Shown: positions 1-9,022, counted from the first letter of the stretch. The stretch is DNA of 64,000 bases from Lachnospiraceae bacterium (GCA_017509985.1 JAFWOE010000005.1:49222-113221), one strand, 5' to 3'. A program made the numbers and translations. Notes: generated from the sequence alone by a model not told the origin.

Positions 1-989
1 TCCATCATGTCATCGACATTTATCCGACGATACTGGAACTGTGCGGCGTGAAACAGCCTGAGTATATCAAGGGAGTCAGACAGGAAGCAAAGGCCGGCGT
101 AAGTATGGCCTATACTTTTGATCATCCGGACGCACCCACAGAAAGGCACGTGCAGTATTTTGAGATGCACGGCAACCGCGGCATCTGGAAAGACGGATGG
201 AAAGCAGTAACCGATCATGTGGATTCTCCTTCCTTCGAACAGGATATATGGGAGCTCTACAACACGGATGAGGACTTTTCCGAAGCACATGACCTGGCTT
301 CGGTTTATCCGGAAAAGCTGGAGAAGCTTAAAACCCTCTGGTGGCATGAAGCCGGAAAATACGGTGTATTGCCTCTTATAGAGAGCCATCACCGTACCCG
401 TGACGGGTTTATGATCAATAAGATGTGGGTTCATTCCCCTTATGAGAACAGGACACATTACAGGCTTTATCCGGTTATGATGCCAAGCCTTGCAAAACCG
501 TATTTCGGCGGAAAGGATTTCAGCATTGTCACGCGGGCTGAGTTCAAAAAAGGCGACGAAGGAGTTCTTTTCTCTGTCGGACAAAATGCCGGAGGCTTCG
601 CGGTTTACATTGAAGACGGAAAGCTTTCATTCCACAATAATTTCCTGATGAAGAGGGGCATTGATATTATTGCTGAATCACCGGTCCCTGAAGGCCTGCA
701 TGACCTGGAATTCCTCTTTGAAAAGAAAGGACCGGACGCCGGAACCGGTTATCTGAAGATCGACGGACAGATCGTCGGAAAAGGAGAGATCGTCTGTTCA
801 CCGCTTTTCCCGGCACCCGGAGCAATGGCTGTGGGCAGATACGGCTCCAGTGTGATCAAACTGGAACACGAAGGCCGCGGTTTTTATAAGTACACCGGTA
901 AGATCTCCTATGTGGATGTGGATCTGGACCGCCCGAACAGTGAATATGATACCCAGGTGCTGCTGCATCAGGCTCTTCAGTCTGAATAA
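1..989 (+). CDS. Sulfatase, C-terminal part (5' end outside window)
   Basis: The reading frame is open from base 3, so the gene starts left of the window; a GTG at 48 is internal. The visible part (about 329 residues) matches the C-terminal half of the three complete sulfatases further right: the HHVIDIYPTILELCG segment, the NRGIWKDGWKAV segment, the YPEKLEKLK stretch and the C-terminal beta-rich domain with GDEGVLFSVGQNAGGFAVYIEDGK. The catalytic CxPxR region is not in the window, so activity cannot be judged. It would hydrolyse a sulfate ester. The gene runs towards a LysR gene on the opposite strand, and the two stop codons are three bases apart with no clear terminator between them. Family assignment is firm; substrate is unknown. 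Confidence 0.9.
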   Translation, partial: HHVIDIYPTILELCGVKQPEYIKGVRQEAKAGVSMAYTFDHPDAPTERHVQYFEMHGNRGIWKDGWKAVTDHVDSPSFEQDIWELYNTDEDFSEAHDLASVYPEKLEKLKTLWWHEAGKYGVLPLIESHHRTRDGFMINKMWVHSPYENRTHYRLYPVMMPSLAKPYFGGKDFSIVTRAEFKKGDEGVLFSVGQNAGGFAVYIEDGKLSFHNNFLMKRGIDIIAESPVPEGLHDLEFLFEKKGPDAGTGYLKIDGQIVGKGEIVCSPLFPAPGAMAVGRYGSSVIKLEHEGRGFYKYTGKISYVDVDLDRPNSEYDTQVLLHQALQSE

Positions 990-992
990 TGA

Positions 993-1925
993 TTATTGAT
1001 CCGCTTCCGAGGACGTTATCTGGGAAGCCGCAATCGAACCGATCAGGTCTCGTATGGTGTTGCTGCTTTTTGAGGGACACCATGCGAGACTTATATAATG
1101 GTTTTCATTCGGAGCATGATGGACAGGAAAGAGCCGTATCTGGTCACCAAAACGGGTTCCGAATCCACTGCCTACGACAAATATATATTTTCTGCCGTTC
1201 TTGATCAGATCGAAGAGTTCTTCGCCTTCGGAAACATATCGGATGCCTCTCGGCTCGAACCCGGTTGCGCGGCAGAGCCTGAGTGCCCGCTCATGTGCCC
1301 CGTACTGCTGTTCCTGAAGAAAAGAACACAGGTCATATCTGTGCAGACGCCCGTAATCCAGCTTGTTTCCCTTGACCGCATCGGCATTTGCGGAAACCGC
1401 AAAATAGGAAGGCATTTTTTTTATATCATAGATCTCTGTCCCGGTCAGGGTGGAAACCGCGGCATGAAAGGAAAAAATACAGTCAAACGAACCGCTGATC
1501 AGTCCCTCTCTTAGCATCCTCAGATCGACAATATTGACATCAACTGCAGTTTCGGGATGCTGGTTCTGGAAACGCTGGATCATAGGCGTACATTCATTAT
1601 AGATTTCGTTCACATTCATAATGGCGATGTGCAGGCAGTTTCCGTCATCTCGGATCCTCTGTTTGTTGCGAAGCACTGCATTGACTGTCTGGAAGGCGGG
1701 AATCAGTTCCTGATACAGCATTCTTCCGTCCTCGGTCAGGGTCAGCCCGCGGTTTGAGCGTGTGAACAGCGTCAGATTCAGTGTTTCTTCCAGCTTCTGG
1801 ATCCGTCTGGTCACCGAACTCTGGCTTAAATACATGGAATCCGCCACCTGTGTCACATTATGATACTCCGCAACACGCAGAAACAATTCCATCTGAAGCA
1901 GCGATATTTCACCGAAATTATCCAT
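993..1925 (-). CDS. LysR-family transcriptional regulator 1
   Basis: 310 residues, a normal LysR length. Residues 1-65 form the winged helix-turn-helix (MELFLRVAEYHNVTQVADSM, then LSQSSVTRRIQKLEE, then LFTRSNRGLTLTEDG); the rest is the inducer-binding domain. The start is preceded by GGGAGG. It is divergent from dctP1 and the adjacent sulfatase, the usual layout for a LysR gene and its target, and a T-N11-A box lies in the shared intergenic region at 2056-2070. It is a close paralogue of the LysR at 15509: both start MDN and share the phrase ISL-Q-E-FLRVA. Inferred role: activator of sulfate-ester uptake and desulfation genes, with the imported compound or its product as inducer. Confidence 0.9.
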   Translation of the reverse strand: MDNFGEISLLQMELFLRVAEYHNVTQVADSMYLSQSSVTRRIQKLEETLNLTLFTRSNRGLTLTEDGRMLYQELIPAFQTVNAVLRNKQRIRDDGNCLHIAIMNVNEIYNECTPMIQRFQNQHPETAVDVNIVDLRMLREGLISGSFDCIFSFHAAVSTLTGTEIYDIKKMPSYFAVSANADAVKGNKLDYGRLHRYDLCSFLQEQQYGAHERALRLCRATGFEPRGIRYVSEGEELFDLIKNGRKYIFVVGSGFGTRFGDQIRLFPVHHAPNENHYISLAWCPSKSSNTIRDLIGSIAASQITSSEADQ

Positions 1926-2025
1926 TTGATGATCCTCCCGACTATATATTAACTTTTATGTTTTTTAAAGGCAAGAGCATGCAGCAGCATCAAAGGCAAA
2001 CGTGCACTAATGAGAAAAGACGTAT

Positions 2026-2120
2026 GTTTAGCCATTTGGTTATATTAGTTTCACAATGCAATAATTGCATGATGAAGGCCGATGCCTCCGTTGACTTGAG
2101 ATGCTTGACGATAATAGAAT
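2026..2120 (+). promoter_or_regulatory. 95-base conserved promoter module upstream of dctP1
   Basis: Aligned without gaps to the minus strand of 9117-9023, this stretch matches at 79 of 95 positions by eye. It contains a -35 box TTGACT (2091-2096), an 18-base spacer and a -10 box TAGAAT (2115-2120), all conserved in the second copy. The 7-base-arm palindrome ATGCAATAATTGCAT is centred at 2063. The predicted start site is near 2127, which puts the palindrome at about -64, the usual LysR recognition position. Confidence 0.8.
2056..2070. promoter_or_regulatory. LysR-type operator (T-N11-A) before dctP1
   Basis: ATGCAATAATTGCAT has arms ATGCAAT/ATTGCAT around a central A and contains TGC-N7-GCA, a T-N11-A LysR box. 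Related boxes lie at 9073-9087 and 15217-15229. In all three the centre is 57 bases from the last base of the -10 hexamer. Confidence 0.7.
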
Positions 2121-2184
2121 TAATATAAATAAAAAATGATAACTGAGTGAAAACAATACAATAGGTATAGAAGGAGATTCTGAA

Positions 2185-3405
2185 ATGAAGAAAAAGCTTT
2201 TATCTATCGTAATTATTACATCTATGCTTTTCGCACTGTGCTCCTGCGGAGGAAGTTCGAACACTTCACCAGCTGCAGCTGCAAGTTCAGCGAAAAGTGA
2301 TACTTCTGCTGCTGCAGCATCTTCCGCAAAGAGTGAAGCTCCCGCAGCAGCCTCATCTTCCGCAAAGAGCGAAGCTCCTGCAGCCGAAGTATCTTCCGCA
2401 GCCAGCGAAGCTTCTGCAGCTGAAACAGCCGACATTCCGGAAGTATCCGCAGACGGCCCGACTTTTAAACTGAAATTTGCCTCTTCCGAGAACGAAAATA
2501 CTCTGCGTTATCAGCTGATCGAGAAACCGGTTATGGATCTGATCACTGAGAGAACCAACGGAAGGATTACTTTTGACTTTTTCCCGAGCAGCACACTGGC
2601 AGGCCCCGGAAGCATCATCAAGGGTATGCAGGACGGAACCGTTGATATGGGTATGGATAACATCAACTCTTATCCGGGTGTTTTCCTCTATTCCGAGCTG
2701 CTGACCTATCCCGGCATATACCTTGGCGCGGATCATGATGAAAAAACTGAAAATATCTTTGAGTATAGTCGTAAATATGCTGCACAGGAATATGCTGCCA
2801 ACGGCGCTCATCAGATCATGACCGCCCCGTCCGCCGGCAACGTAGTTTTAATGACCACATTCCCGGTCGAATCCGTAGATTCCTTTAACGGAAAAACTAT
2901 CTGCATCAATGGTGCCATTACAGATATGTTTAACAATTCCGGCGCAGCCATTACCTGGACTGTTCCCCCCGAGCAGTACGAAGCATTCCACCTGAATGTC
3001 ATTGACGGCACTGTGAACGGACCTGCCGTACTGGAGGGATTCAAACTCTACGAAGTGCTGGATTACGCATACTATATTCCCTTCGCGATCGTTACACAGT
3101 CTATGTACATCAGCCAGAAGACCTATGAGTCTCTTCCCGAAGACCTGCAGGCTGCGATCGATGCCATCTGCCTTAGCGAAGAAGTAAAAGAAATCAACAA
3201 AAAATATGTGGAAGCAATGACCAAGCAGGTTGAAGAAGCCTGTGCGACAAATCCCAACTTTGTTTTTGCTGATCTGCCGGATGAGGTTTCAGAATTCATG
3301 CAGCAGCAGTGTGCTGCCGGAATCGAAGAAAAAATAGCCGAGTTGAATGCAGCCGGTCTTGACGGCGACGGCGCTATGGAGCTCCTGAACTCTTTCAAGA
3401 AGTAA
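2185..3405 (+). CDS. TRAP transporter solute-binding lipoprotein (DctP family) 1
   Basis: 406 residues. Residues 1-21 are a lipoprotein signal ending in LCSC, so the protein should be anchored outside the membrane. Residues 30-77 are an Ala/Ser-rich linker of four 12-residue repeats; from about residue 88 (TFKLKFASSENE) comes the DctP fold, with typical segments such as FFPSSTLAGPG, QDGTVDMG and PPEQYEAFHLNVIDG. The ribosome site AAGGAGA precedes the ATG. It should capture an organic anion for a TRAP permease. No QM membrane subunits are next to it; the only pair in the window is at 7033-8909, beside paralogue dctP2. It is followed by a stem-loop and then a sulfatase gene, which points to a sulfated carboxylate or similar anion as ligand (inference). 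Confidence 0.9.
   Translation: MKKKLLSIVIITSMLFALCSCGGSSNTSPAAAASSAKSDTSAAAASSAKSEAPAAASSSAKSEAPAAEVSSAASEASAAETADIPEVSADGPTFKLKFASSENENTLRYQLIEKPVMDLITERTNGRITFDFFPSSTLAGPGSIIKGMQDGTVDMGMDNINSYPGVFLYSELLTYPGIYLGADHDEKTENIFEYSRKYAAQEYAANGAHQIMTAPSAGNVVLMTTFPVESVDSFNGKTICINGAITDMFNNSGAAITWTVPPEQYEAFHLNVIDGTVNGPAVLEGFKLYEVLDYAYYIPFAIVTQSMYISQKTYESLPEDLQAAIDAICLSEEVKEINKKYVEAMTKQVEEACATNPNFVFADLPDEVSEFMQQQCAAGIEEKIAELNAAGLDGDGAMELLNSFKK
2272..2415 (+). repeat. Four in-frame 36-base repeats encoding an Ala/Ser linker
   Basis: Four 12-residue units of the type AAAASSAKSEAP (residues 30-77 of DctP1) form a flexible tether between lipid anchor and binding domain. The same four-unit array occurs in DctP2 (10212-10355), so the linker is shared by the paralogues. 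Confidence 0.8.
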
Positions 3406-3444
3406 TTACCTTACCAGCCATATACCAAAAAACAAACAACGAAC

Positions 3445-3486
3445 AGAGAACCGCAGCGCTTTGTTATCAAAGAATTGCGGTTCTCT
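3445..3486 (+). terminator. Intercistronic stem-loop between dctP1 and sulfatase
   Basis: The outer arms AGAGAACCGCA (3445-3455) and TGCGGTTCTCT (3476-3486) are perfectly complementary over 11 bases, and an inner CTTTG/CAAAG pair extends the hairpin. It is followed by TTTAAAAAGGAG, so it ends just before the ribosome site of the sulfatase. It could be an attenuator or an mRNA 3'-end stabiliser that lets the binding protein be made in excess. Confidence 0.65.
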
Positions 3487-3504
3487 TTAAAAAGGAGAAG
3501 CAGT

Positions 3505-5781
3505 GTGAAGAATGAGGATTTTAAAGGTGTAATCAATATGAGGTTTTCGGATTCCACCCCATGGTGGAAAGAAGAAAAACATGCCCCAAAGGATGCGCCA
3601 AATGTTATTTTTATCGTATTGGATGATACCGGTTATTCTCAGCTTGGCTGTTACGGATCCTTGATCCCCACTCCCAACATTGATGCGATTGCGAAAGACG
3701 GACTGCGCTACACGGATTTCAACACCTGTGCGCTTTGTTCACCTTCCAGGGCAAGCCTCTTGACCGGATATGACAATCATACGGTCGGAATGGGCTTTTT
3801 GGCGGAGATTGATATGGGCTTTCCGTCACTGACAGGGACAGTGGGAGAGCAGTATGGCTTTTTAAGCGAAGTCCTTAAGGATAACGGGTATTCCACCTAT
3901 TGCATCGGAAAATGGCATCTTTGCAGGGATGAAGAAGTCTCCGGTGCGGGTCCGTTTGATCACTGGCCCTTAGGCCGCGGATTCGAACGCTATTACGGTT
4001 TTCTGCGCGGGGATACCAACCAGTTCTATCCCGAGCTTGTTCAGGACAACAGCATCATCGATCCGCCTGCACTGCCGGAGGACGGTTATCATTTAAGCAG
4101 TGATCTGACAGACAAGGCGATTCGTTTCATTGCTACCGGAAAGTCCGTCCGTCCAGAGAAACCGTTTTTCTGTTATCTGGCTTACGGAGCGACACATTCC
4201 CCTTACCATGCCCCGCAGGAATACATTGACCGTTTTAAGGGTGTATTTGACGAAGGCTACGAAGTATATCGTGAAAAAGTCTTTAGACGCCAGCAGAAAA
4301 TGGGCCTTTTGCCGGAAGGTGCGGAGTTGACGGAGATCAATGAATTCACCTGTCCCTGGGATTCTCTCGACGACTGGCATAAAAAGGTATTCGTACGCTA
4401 TATGGAAGCGTTTGCAGGACTTTTATTTTATACCGATGAGCAGATCGGGCGCTTGACAGACTATTTAAAGAAGATCGGCGAATATGACAACACCATGATC
4501 GTCCTGCTTTCGGATAACGGTGCTTCAGCAGAAGGCGGCGTCAACGGCTGCATGTCGGAATTCTACCATTTTTCGACGAGACAGCAGCCGCCGTTCCCGA
4601 CTAAAGAGGAGTACGAACGGATCGGTACTGCGGAAAGCTTTACTGTGTATCCCACCGGATGGGCCTGGGCAGGCGATACCCCTCTGAAACTGTATAAACA
4701 CTGGGTACATAACGGGGGAGTTAAAGTTCCGTGTATCATCAGCTATCCGTCAAAGATTCAGGAAAAAGGAGCGTATCGGAGGCAGTTCCATCATATCACC
4801 GATATCTTCCCGACAGTCTTAGATGTCTGCGGTATTAAGACGCCCGAAAAGATCCACGGTTATGTGCAGGAGCCGCGCCCGGGCATCAGCATGCGCTACA
4901 GCTTCGATGCTGATGCGGATGCACCTTCCATGAGGCATGTCCAGTTTTTCGAGAACGAAGGCAACCGGGCTTTGTGGAAGGACGGATGGAAAGCAGTAGC
5001 AAATCACGTGATAAGCCCCGATTTTGATGAGGATCAGTGGGAGCTTTACGATACTTCAAAAGATTTTTGTGAAAACCACGATCTTGCGGATCAGTATCCC
5101 GAAAAGCTTCAGGAGCTTAAAGATCTTTGGCAGCAGGAAGCGGAAAAAGTCGGGGCCTTCCCGATGATCGAAAGCCATCTGCGCACAATCAATAATTTTG
5201 ATATCGGAAAACAGCGCCAGCCGAGACCGAGAAAACCGATAACGCATTATACTTATCTTCCTGAAATGGATATCAACGCGCCGGTTCCGATGCTTTCTGA
5301 CAAATCCTTTGAGATCACAGCCAATGTGGATTATAAAGCCGGCGATGAAGGCGTTCTGTTCAGCAGCGGATTCAATATCGGAGGATACGTCCTTTTCATT
5401 CTGGACGGAAAACTGCGTTTCCATTACAATTTCCAGGCAATCCGTTATTTTGATGTGGAAAGCTCGACTCCTTTGCCGGAAGGCCGTCACCTGTTCGGCT
5501 TTGCCTTCCGCTTTGAGGAAAAGGGCAGGGGATACGGCGTAATGACCATAGACCATAAACCGGTGGGAGAGGAAGTTGAGTTTTCGGATACAGGATTCCT
5601 TCTTCGGATCTGCGTCGGTGTGGGACGCTACGCCGGTTCACCGGTCTATGCAGGACATAAAGGTACCAGGGATTACTGTAAGTATAAGGGCGTCTTTGAC
5701 CGGACAGATATATGGATCAGTCATCCGGAAACGGAAGAGGACCAGTACGAAAAACTGCGCTATGCTTGGGAGAAAGAGTGA
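3505..5781 (+). CDS. Cys-type sulfatase (arylsulfatase-like), cytoplasmic
   Basis: GTG at 3505 is chosen because AAAAGGAG lies just upstream and because it gives 758 residues starting MKNEDFKGVIN, the same N-terminus and length as the two sulfatases at 10.5-15.1 kb. Metal-site residues are at Asp40-Asp41 (VLDDTGYS). The formylglycine motif is CSPSR, Cys78 to Arg82; GKWHL and the LSDNGAS metal motif follow. A beta-rich C-terminal domain (about residues 590-750) resembles that of Pseudomonas arylsulfatase relatives. There is no signal peptide or membrane segment, so it should act in the cytoplasm on imported sulfate esters. Cys78 must be oxidised by a maturase, and an anSME is encoded at 16452. 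It sits behind dctP1; the terminator at 5850-5879 follows. Substrate unknown. Confidence 0.93.
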   Translation: MKNEDFKGVINMRFSDSTPWWKEEKHAPKDAPNVIFIVLDDTGYSQLGCYGSLIPTPNIDAIAKDGLRYTDFNTCALCSPSRASLLTGYDNHTVGMGFLAEIDMGFPSLTGTVGEQYGFLSEVLKDNGYSTYCIGKWHLCRDEEVSGAGPFDHWPLGRGFERYYGFLRGDTNQFYPELVQDNSIIDPPALPEDGYHLSSDLTDKAIRFIATGKSVRPEKPFFCYLAYGATHSPYHAPQEYIDRFKGVFDEGYEVYREKVFRRQQKMGLLPEGAELTEINEFTCPWDSLDDWHKKVFVRYMEAFAGLLFYTDEQIGRLTDYLKKIGEYDNTMIVLLSDNGASAEGGVNGCMSEFYHFSTRQQPPFPTKEEYERIGTAESFTVYPTGWAWAGDTPLKLYKHWVHNGGVKVPCIISYPSKIQEKGAYRRQFHHITDIFPTVLDVCGIKTPEKIHGYVQEPRPGISMRYSFDADADAPSMRHVQFFENEGNRALWKDGWKAVANHVISPDFDEDQWELYDTSKDFCENHDLADQYPEKLQELKDLWQQEAEKVGAFPMIESHLRTINNFDIGKQRQPRPRKPITHYTYLPEMDINAPVPMLSDKSFEITANVDYKAGDEGVLFSSGFNIGGYVLFILDGKLRFHYNFQAIRYFDVESSTPLPEGRHLFGFAFRFEEKGRGYGVMTIDHKPVGEEVEFSDTGFLLRICVGVGRYAGSPVYAGHKGTRDYCKYKGVFDRTDIWISHPETEEDQYEKLRYAWEKE

Positions 5782-5849
5782 TCTGAAATCATATATGACC
5801 GGGAACAGTACTTTTTCGGCTCTATAAAAATCGAATAACAGACAAAAAA

Positions 5850-5879
5850 ATGTCCCCCAGGTCACGATCTGAGGGACAT
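5850..5879. terminator. Bidirectional terminator between sulfatase and methyltransferase genes
   Basis: The arms ATGTCCCCCAG (5850-5860) and CTGAGGGACAT (5869-5879) pair with one G-T. An A-run on the left gives a U-run for the minus-strand operon, so it mainly ends the 15.1-5.9 kb transcript. The two flanking genes converge here. Confidence 0.8.
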
Positions 5880-5927
5880 CTTCTTGATTGAGTTGTACGG
5901 GAGTCTATCCCGATTATGAATGTGTGT

Positions 5928-7007
5928 TTACCCGAGCGCGATCCTGCTGTATTTGTAGATCGCGTCTTTATATGCCTGCGGGTGGCCGAAGTCGGGCACG
6001 AAGAACGGACGTTCTTTAAAGCCGGGAGCAAATTCATCCACATAGGCTTTAGCCAGGGCGTCCAGCGTTTCGACGTCGGCGTCGGGAGGGAGAACGGGGG
6101 GATGGATTCCGATCATCAGCTTGTCGCCGTACTCGGCACGAATCATCCGTGCGTCGTTCATCGGCTGCGGCATCCACATGTCGTCTCCCTGGTCGAGCAT
6201 GGCCGGAACCGTCATTTCATTCAGCCCGCAGCTATGGTGCAGGAACCAGAGGCCTTCGCTGTGGCAGTAGTCCACGATGCGCTTGATGGCCGGAGCGACG
6301 ATTTCCTGGCAGGTGGCACAGGAGAACATGGGACCGCGCTGAGTACCCCAGTCGTCGTGAAAGTGCACACCGTCAAAGCTGAAACAGCTGCGCAGACGTC
6401 CGATCAGTTCGATATAAAGATCGGCCAGCTTGTCAAAAAGGGCGCTCACGTCCTCCTGGGAATCTTCGTCAATGAGGGCAACCACAGCGCCTTCAAAGCC
6501 CATAAAGGAAATCAGGCGTTCGAACATCCCGTTGTGGAAGGTTACGAAGCGGGCTCGGTCGTCGTTTTCGATGGCGGCATTGATCTTTTTCGCCGACTCC
6601 CAGTCAAAAGTGTCGGGATCGGGGAAGGTTACGGTGCTTTCCCAGTCTTCGACATCCTCGAACACATGTGGATATTTGGGATCCTCCATGGACCCGTGGG
6701 CTTCCGGCATAAAGATCCAGGGGATACCGAACATATCAGGCCCGCCCTTTTCTTCGTCACTCATCGCCGGACCAAGATCGCGGACTTCGCCGCGGGCGAT
6801 GCAGTCCGGGATAACACGGGAGTTGAACTGCAGGATATCAGTAGTGAAACTGGGGATCCATAGGGCTCCTTCACGCCGCAGAGCCCGGTTCAGATTTTCG
6901 CGCGGACTGATAGGATAGTCACGCCTCGGAACGGGAGGCCATCCGGGACAGATCGTGAAGGTTCCCGTAATATTCAGTTCACTTTCAGAAAAAGCAGAAA
7001 TATTCAT
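5928..7007 (-). CDS. Uroporphyrinogen-decarboxylase-like methyltransferase
   Basis: 359 residues of the UroD/MtaA/CmuA superfamily. Visible family segments are the HDDWGTQRG block in the middle, the C-terminal HHSCG segment (a His-x-Cys zinc-ligand pair in the methyltransferase branch) and GIHPP. It lacks the context of a haem pathway. In anaerobes this branch usually moves methyl groups between a corrinoid protein and a thiol or tetrahydrofolate, often after O- or S-demethylation. It is the last gene of the sulfatase/TRAP minus-strand operon, 25 bases behind dctM, so it probably acts on the desulfated product or a methylated part of it (inference). No corrinoid protein or corrinoid activator is visible in the window. 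Confidence 0.8.
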   Translation of the reverse strand: MNISAFSESELNITGTFTICPGWPPVPRRDYPISPRENLNRALRREGALWIPSFTTDILQFNSRVIPDCIARGEVRDLGPAMSDEEKGGPDMFGIPWIFMPEAHGSMEDPKYPHVFEDVEDWESTVTFPDPDTFDWESAKKINAAIENDDRARFVTFHNGMFERLISFMGFEGAVVALIDEDSQEDVSALFDKLADLYIELIGRLRSCFSFDGVHFHDDWGTQRGPMFSCATCQEIVAPAIKRIVDYCHSEGLWFLHHSCGLNEMTVPAMLDQGDDMWMPQPMNDARMIRAEYGDKLMIGIHPPVLPPDADVETLDALAKAYVDEFAPGFKERPFFVPDFGHPQAYKDAIYKYSRIALG

Positions 7008-7032
7008 CAGAGCTGTTCCTTTCTATGTGCAT

Positions 7033-8343
7033 TTATGTATACAGCATGTTGGGAAGCCACATGGCGATTCCCGGGAAGATCGCCATAAGAATGGCAACAA
7101 TAATGTACGGAATGATAAATGGTACACAACCTTTGAAACATTTCTCCAGGGGGATTCCGGTGATACCGGAAGTAACATAACAGCCCATGCCTACAGGAGG
7201 AGTGATTGCACCAAGGCCCGTTACCATAACAGCGTAGCAGCCGTACCAGATGGGGCTGTAGCCAAATCCTGCAAGGATCGGCAGGAAAAGAGGCGCTGTG
7301 ACCAGTACACCTGCCATCGCATCCATGAAGCAGCCAAGGATTGCGAAAATGACCGTCAGGATCATGACAAAGGCGAATCCGGAAAGATTCATCGCGGTTA
7401 CCCAGTTTCCAATTTTGGTGGAAAGGCCGCTTAAGGTAAAGAACTTGCCGAATACGTTAGTTCCTGCAAGCAGGCAGTACATCATGCCGGCAAGCATTAA
7501 GGAATTCAGGATCGCATTGCCCAGCATCTTGATGGAAAAGCGTCTGTGAGCGATAACGACGATAAGCATCAGCACGATACCGACAACACCGGCTTCGGTC
7601 GGAGTAAACCATCCGGTAAACATACCGATAAAGGAGGCGGCGAATACAAGGACGACTTCAATGACATAACCGTCTTTGAGCGCTTTCATCTTTTCCTTAA
7701 ATGTGGTCTTTTCCCCGCGGGGAGCAGCAGACGGGTTTATGCGGACCCAGATTTGGATTATAAGGATGAATGTCAGCATCAGAACAATACCGGTAAAGAT
7801 ACCGCCCATAAAAAGCTGGCCGATGGAAGCCTGCACAGAGGCACCATAGGTTATCAGCGGGAGGGATGGTGGGATCAGGGTCGAAAGAGTCGCACCGGCA
7901 CCAACGGCACCTGACGAAAGTTCATCACTGTATCCGTGCTTCTTCATTTCCGGGATGGCTACACGGCACATCAGGCCGCTGGTTGCAACTGCGGAACCGC
8001 AGATCGCACCGAAGACCGCACAGGAGATCTGAACCGCACTGCCCATGCCTCCGGGGATCCTGCCAAGGACGACCTTGAAGGACTTGAACAGATTTGCACC
8101 GATCCCGGATTCCGATGCGATCTCGCCCATCAGCATGAACATCGGTGCAACGGAAACCGTATAGCTTGTAAATGTATTAATAAACGCATCACTTAAGAAT
8201 GAGGATGCCGCGGAAAAGCTTTTCAGCAGGATTGCGCATCCTACCAGGCCGCAGCTCATCATACAGATATAAATCGGAACACCGAGGAATATCAGGATCA
8301 GGAATACTGCCAGGAAAATACCGGCTATAGCTCCGCTTGACAT
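7033..8343 (-). CDS. dctM: TRAP transporter large permease subunit (DctM)
   Basis: 436 residues, strongly hydrophobic throughout with about 12 membrane segments, the normal size of DctM. Typical segments include the PPSLPLITYGA motif, GWFTPTEAGVVG and the C-terminal PPVGMGCYV. It is the ion-coupled transport channel that accepts ligand from the DctP proteins. Its ATG overlaps the stop of dctQ by one base (TAATG), so the pair is translationally coupled. It is the only DctM in the window and may serve both DctP1 and DctP2. Confidence 0.95.
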   Translation of the reverse strand: MSSGAIAGIFLAVFLILIFLGVPIYICMMSCGLVGCAILLKSFSAASSFLSDAFINTFTSYTVSVAPMFMLMGEIASESGIGANLFKSFKVVLGRIPGGMGSAVQISCAVFGAICGSAVATSGLMCRVAIPEMKKHGYSDELSSGAVGAGATLSTLIPPSLPLITYGASVQASIGQLFMGGIFTGIVLMLTFILIIQIWVRINPSAAPRGEKTTFKEKMKALKDGYVIEVVLVFAASFIGMFTGWFTPTEAGVVGIVLMLIVVIAHRRFSIKMLGNAILNSLMLAGMMYCLLAGTNVFGKFFTLSGLSTKIGNWVTAMNLSGFAFVMILTVIFAILGCFMDAMAGVLVTAPLFLPILAGFGYSPIWYGCYAVMVTGLGAITPPVGMGCYVTSGITGIPLEKCFKGCVPFIIPYIIVAILMAIFPGIAMWLPNMLYT

Positions 8344-8909
8344 TATGAATTCACCTCCTCATCCGATTTTAATGCTTCTTTTGTCTGTTGGATCATTTCA
8401 TCGGCTTCATCCACGACGGGGGCCATTCCCGCATCTGGATAAAAGAGCCGGATAAGATTCAGCACAAAGGTAAACGCCGTAACGACCAGGCCGATGCTCA
8501 TAACCATGTAAACAAGATAGATCGGGATCTTGTAGCGTTCGGTTGACAGTCCGGACGCATAAGTCTGCGGGATGTACCGTATGCAGACCCATGCCGCAAT
8601 GCCTACAAGCGCTGCAGAAAGAACAAGGTCGAATATATCAATGATGCGTTTAGGGATCTTCGGGAGTTTTCCGGTGATTATGGATACCGTAACATGACCG
8701 CCAGTCAGTGTCGTCCTTGCCATGGAAAGGACCATTACAAGGAGAACGCCGTACTGGACAATCTCGATCATTCCCGAAATGGTTACGTTAAACAGTTTAC
8801 GACCTACGATATTCACCGCGACAAGCATTACGATAACAAAGAAGATTACGGAAGCGATGCGGCATAATATCATTGATAGTTTGTCTACAAATTGAAAGAA
8901 TTTTTCCAT
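8343..8909 (-). CDS. dctQ: TRAP transporter small permease subunit (DctQ)
   Basis: 188 residues with four membrane segments: near residues 15-35, 48-65, 90-108 and 130-150. Characteristic words are NIVGRKLF and the Arg-Thr-rich turn ARTTLTGGHVTV, followed by an acidic soluble tail. It forms the membrane complex with DctM. The gene has its own promoter module about 110 bases upstream (9023-9052), so it can be expressed separately from dctP2 and the sulfatases. The ribosome site is AGAGGG before the ATG. Confidence 0.92.
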   Translation of the reverse strand: MEKFFQFVDKLSMILCRIASVIFFVIVMLVAVNIVGRKLFNVTISGMIEIVQYGVLLVMVLSMARTTLTGGHVTVSIITGKLPKIPKRIIDIFDLVLSAALVGIAAWVCIRYIPQTYASGLSTERYKIPIYLVYMVMSIGLVVTAFTFVLNLIRLFYPDAGMAPVVDEADEMIQQTKEALKSDEEVNS

Positions 8910-9022
8910 GTCTTTCCCTCTGATTCCTGTCCGAACCGCGCCGGCGCAGCTGCGGACTGCTGACGTTTACAGGTAAAAATGTGTTGTCTTCAATTGGACT
9001 TTGAGCGACTTCATCTACGATA

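Noticed and set aside
2272..2415. CRISPR-like repeats
   Set aside because: The 36-base repeats are contiguous, in frame and encode the DctP linker; there are no spacers.
5916..6863. 315-codon plus-strand frame over the methyltransferase gene
   Set aside because: It is the complement of the well-supported UroD-like gene and has no recognisable domain.
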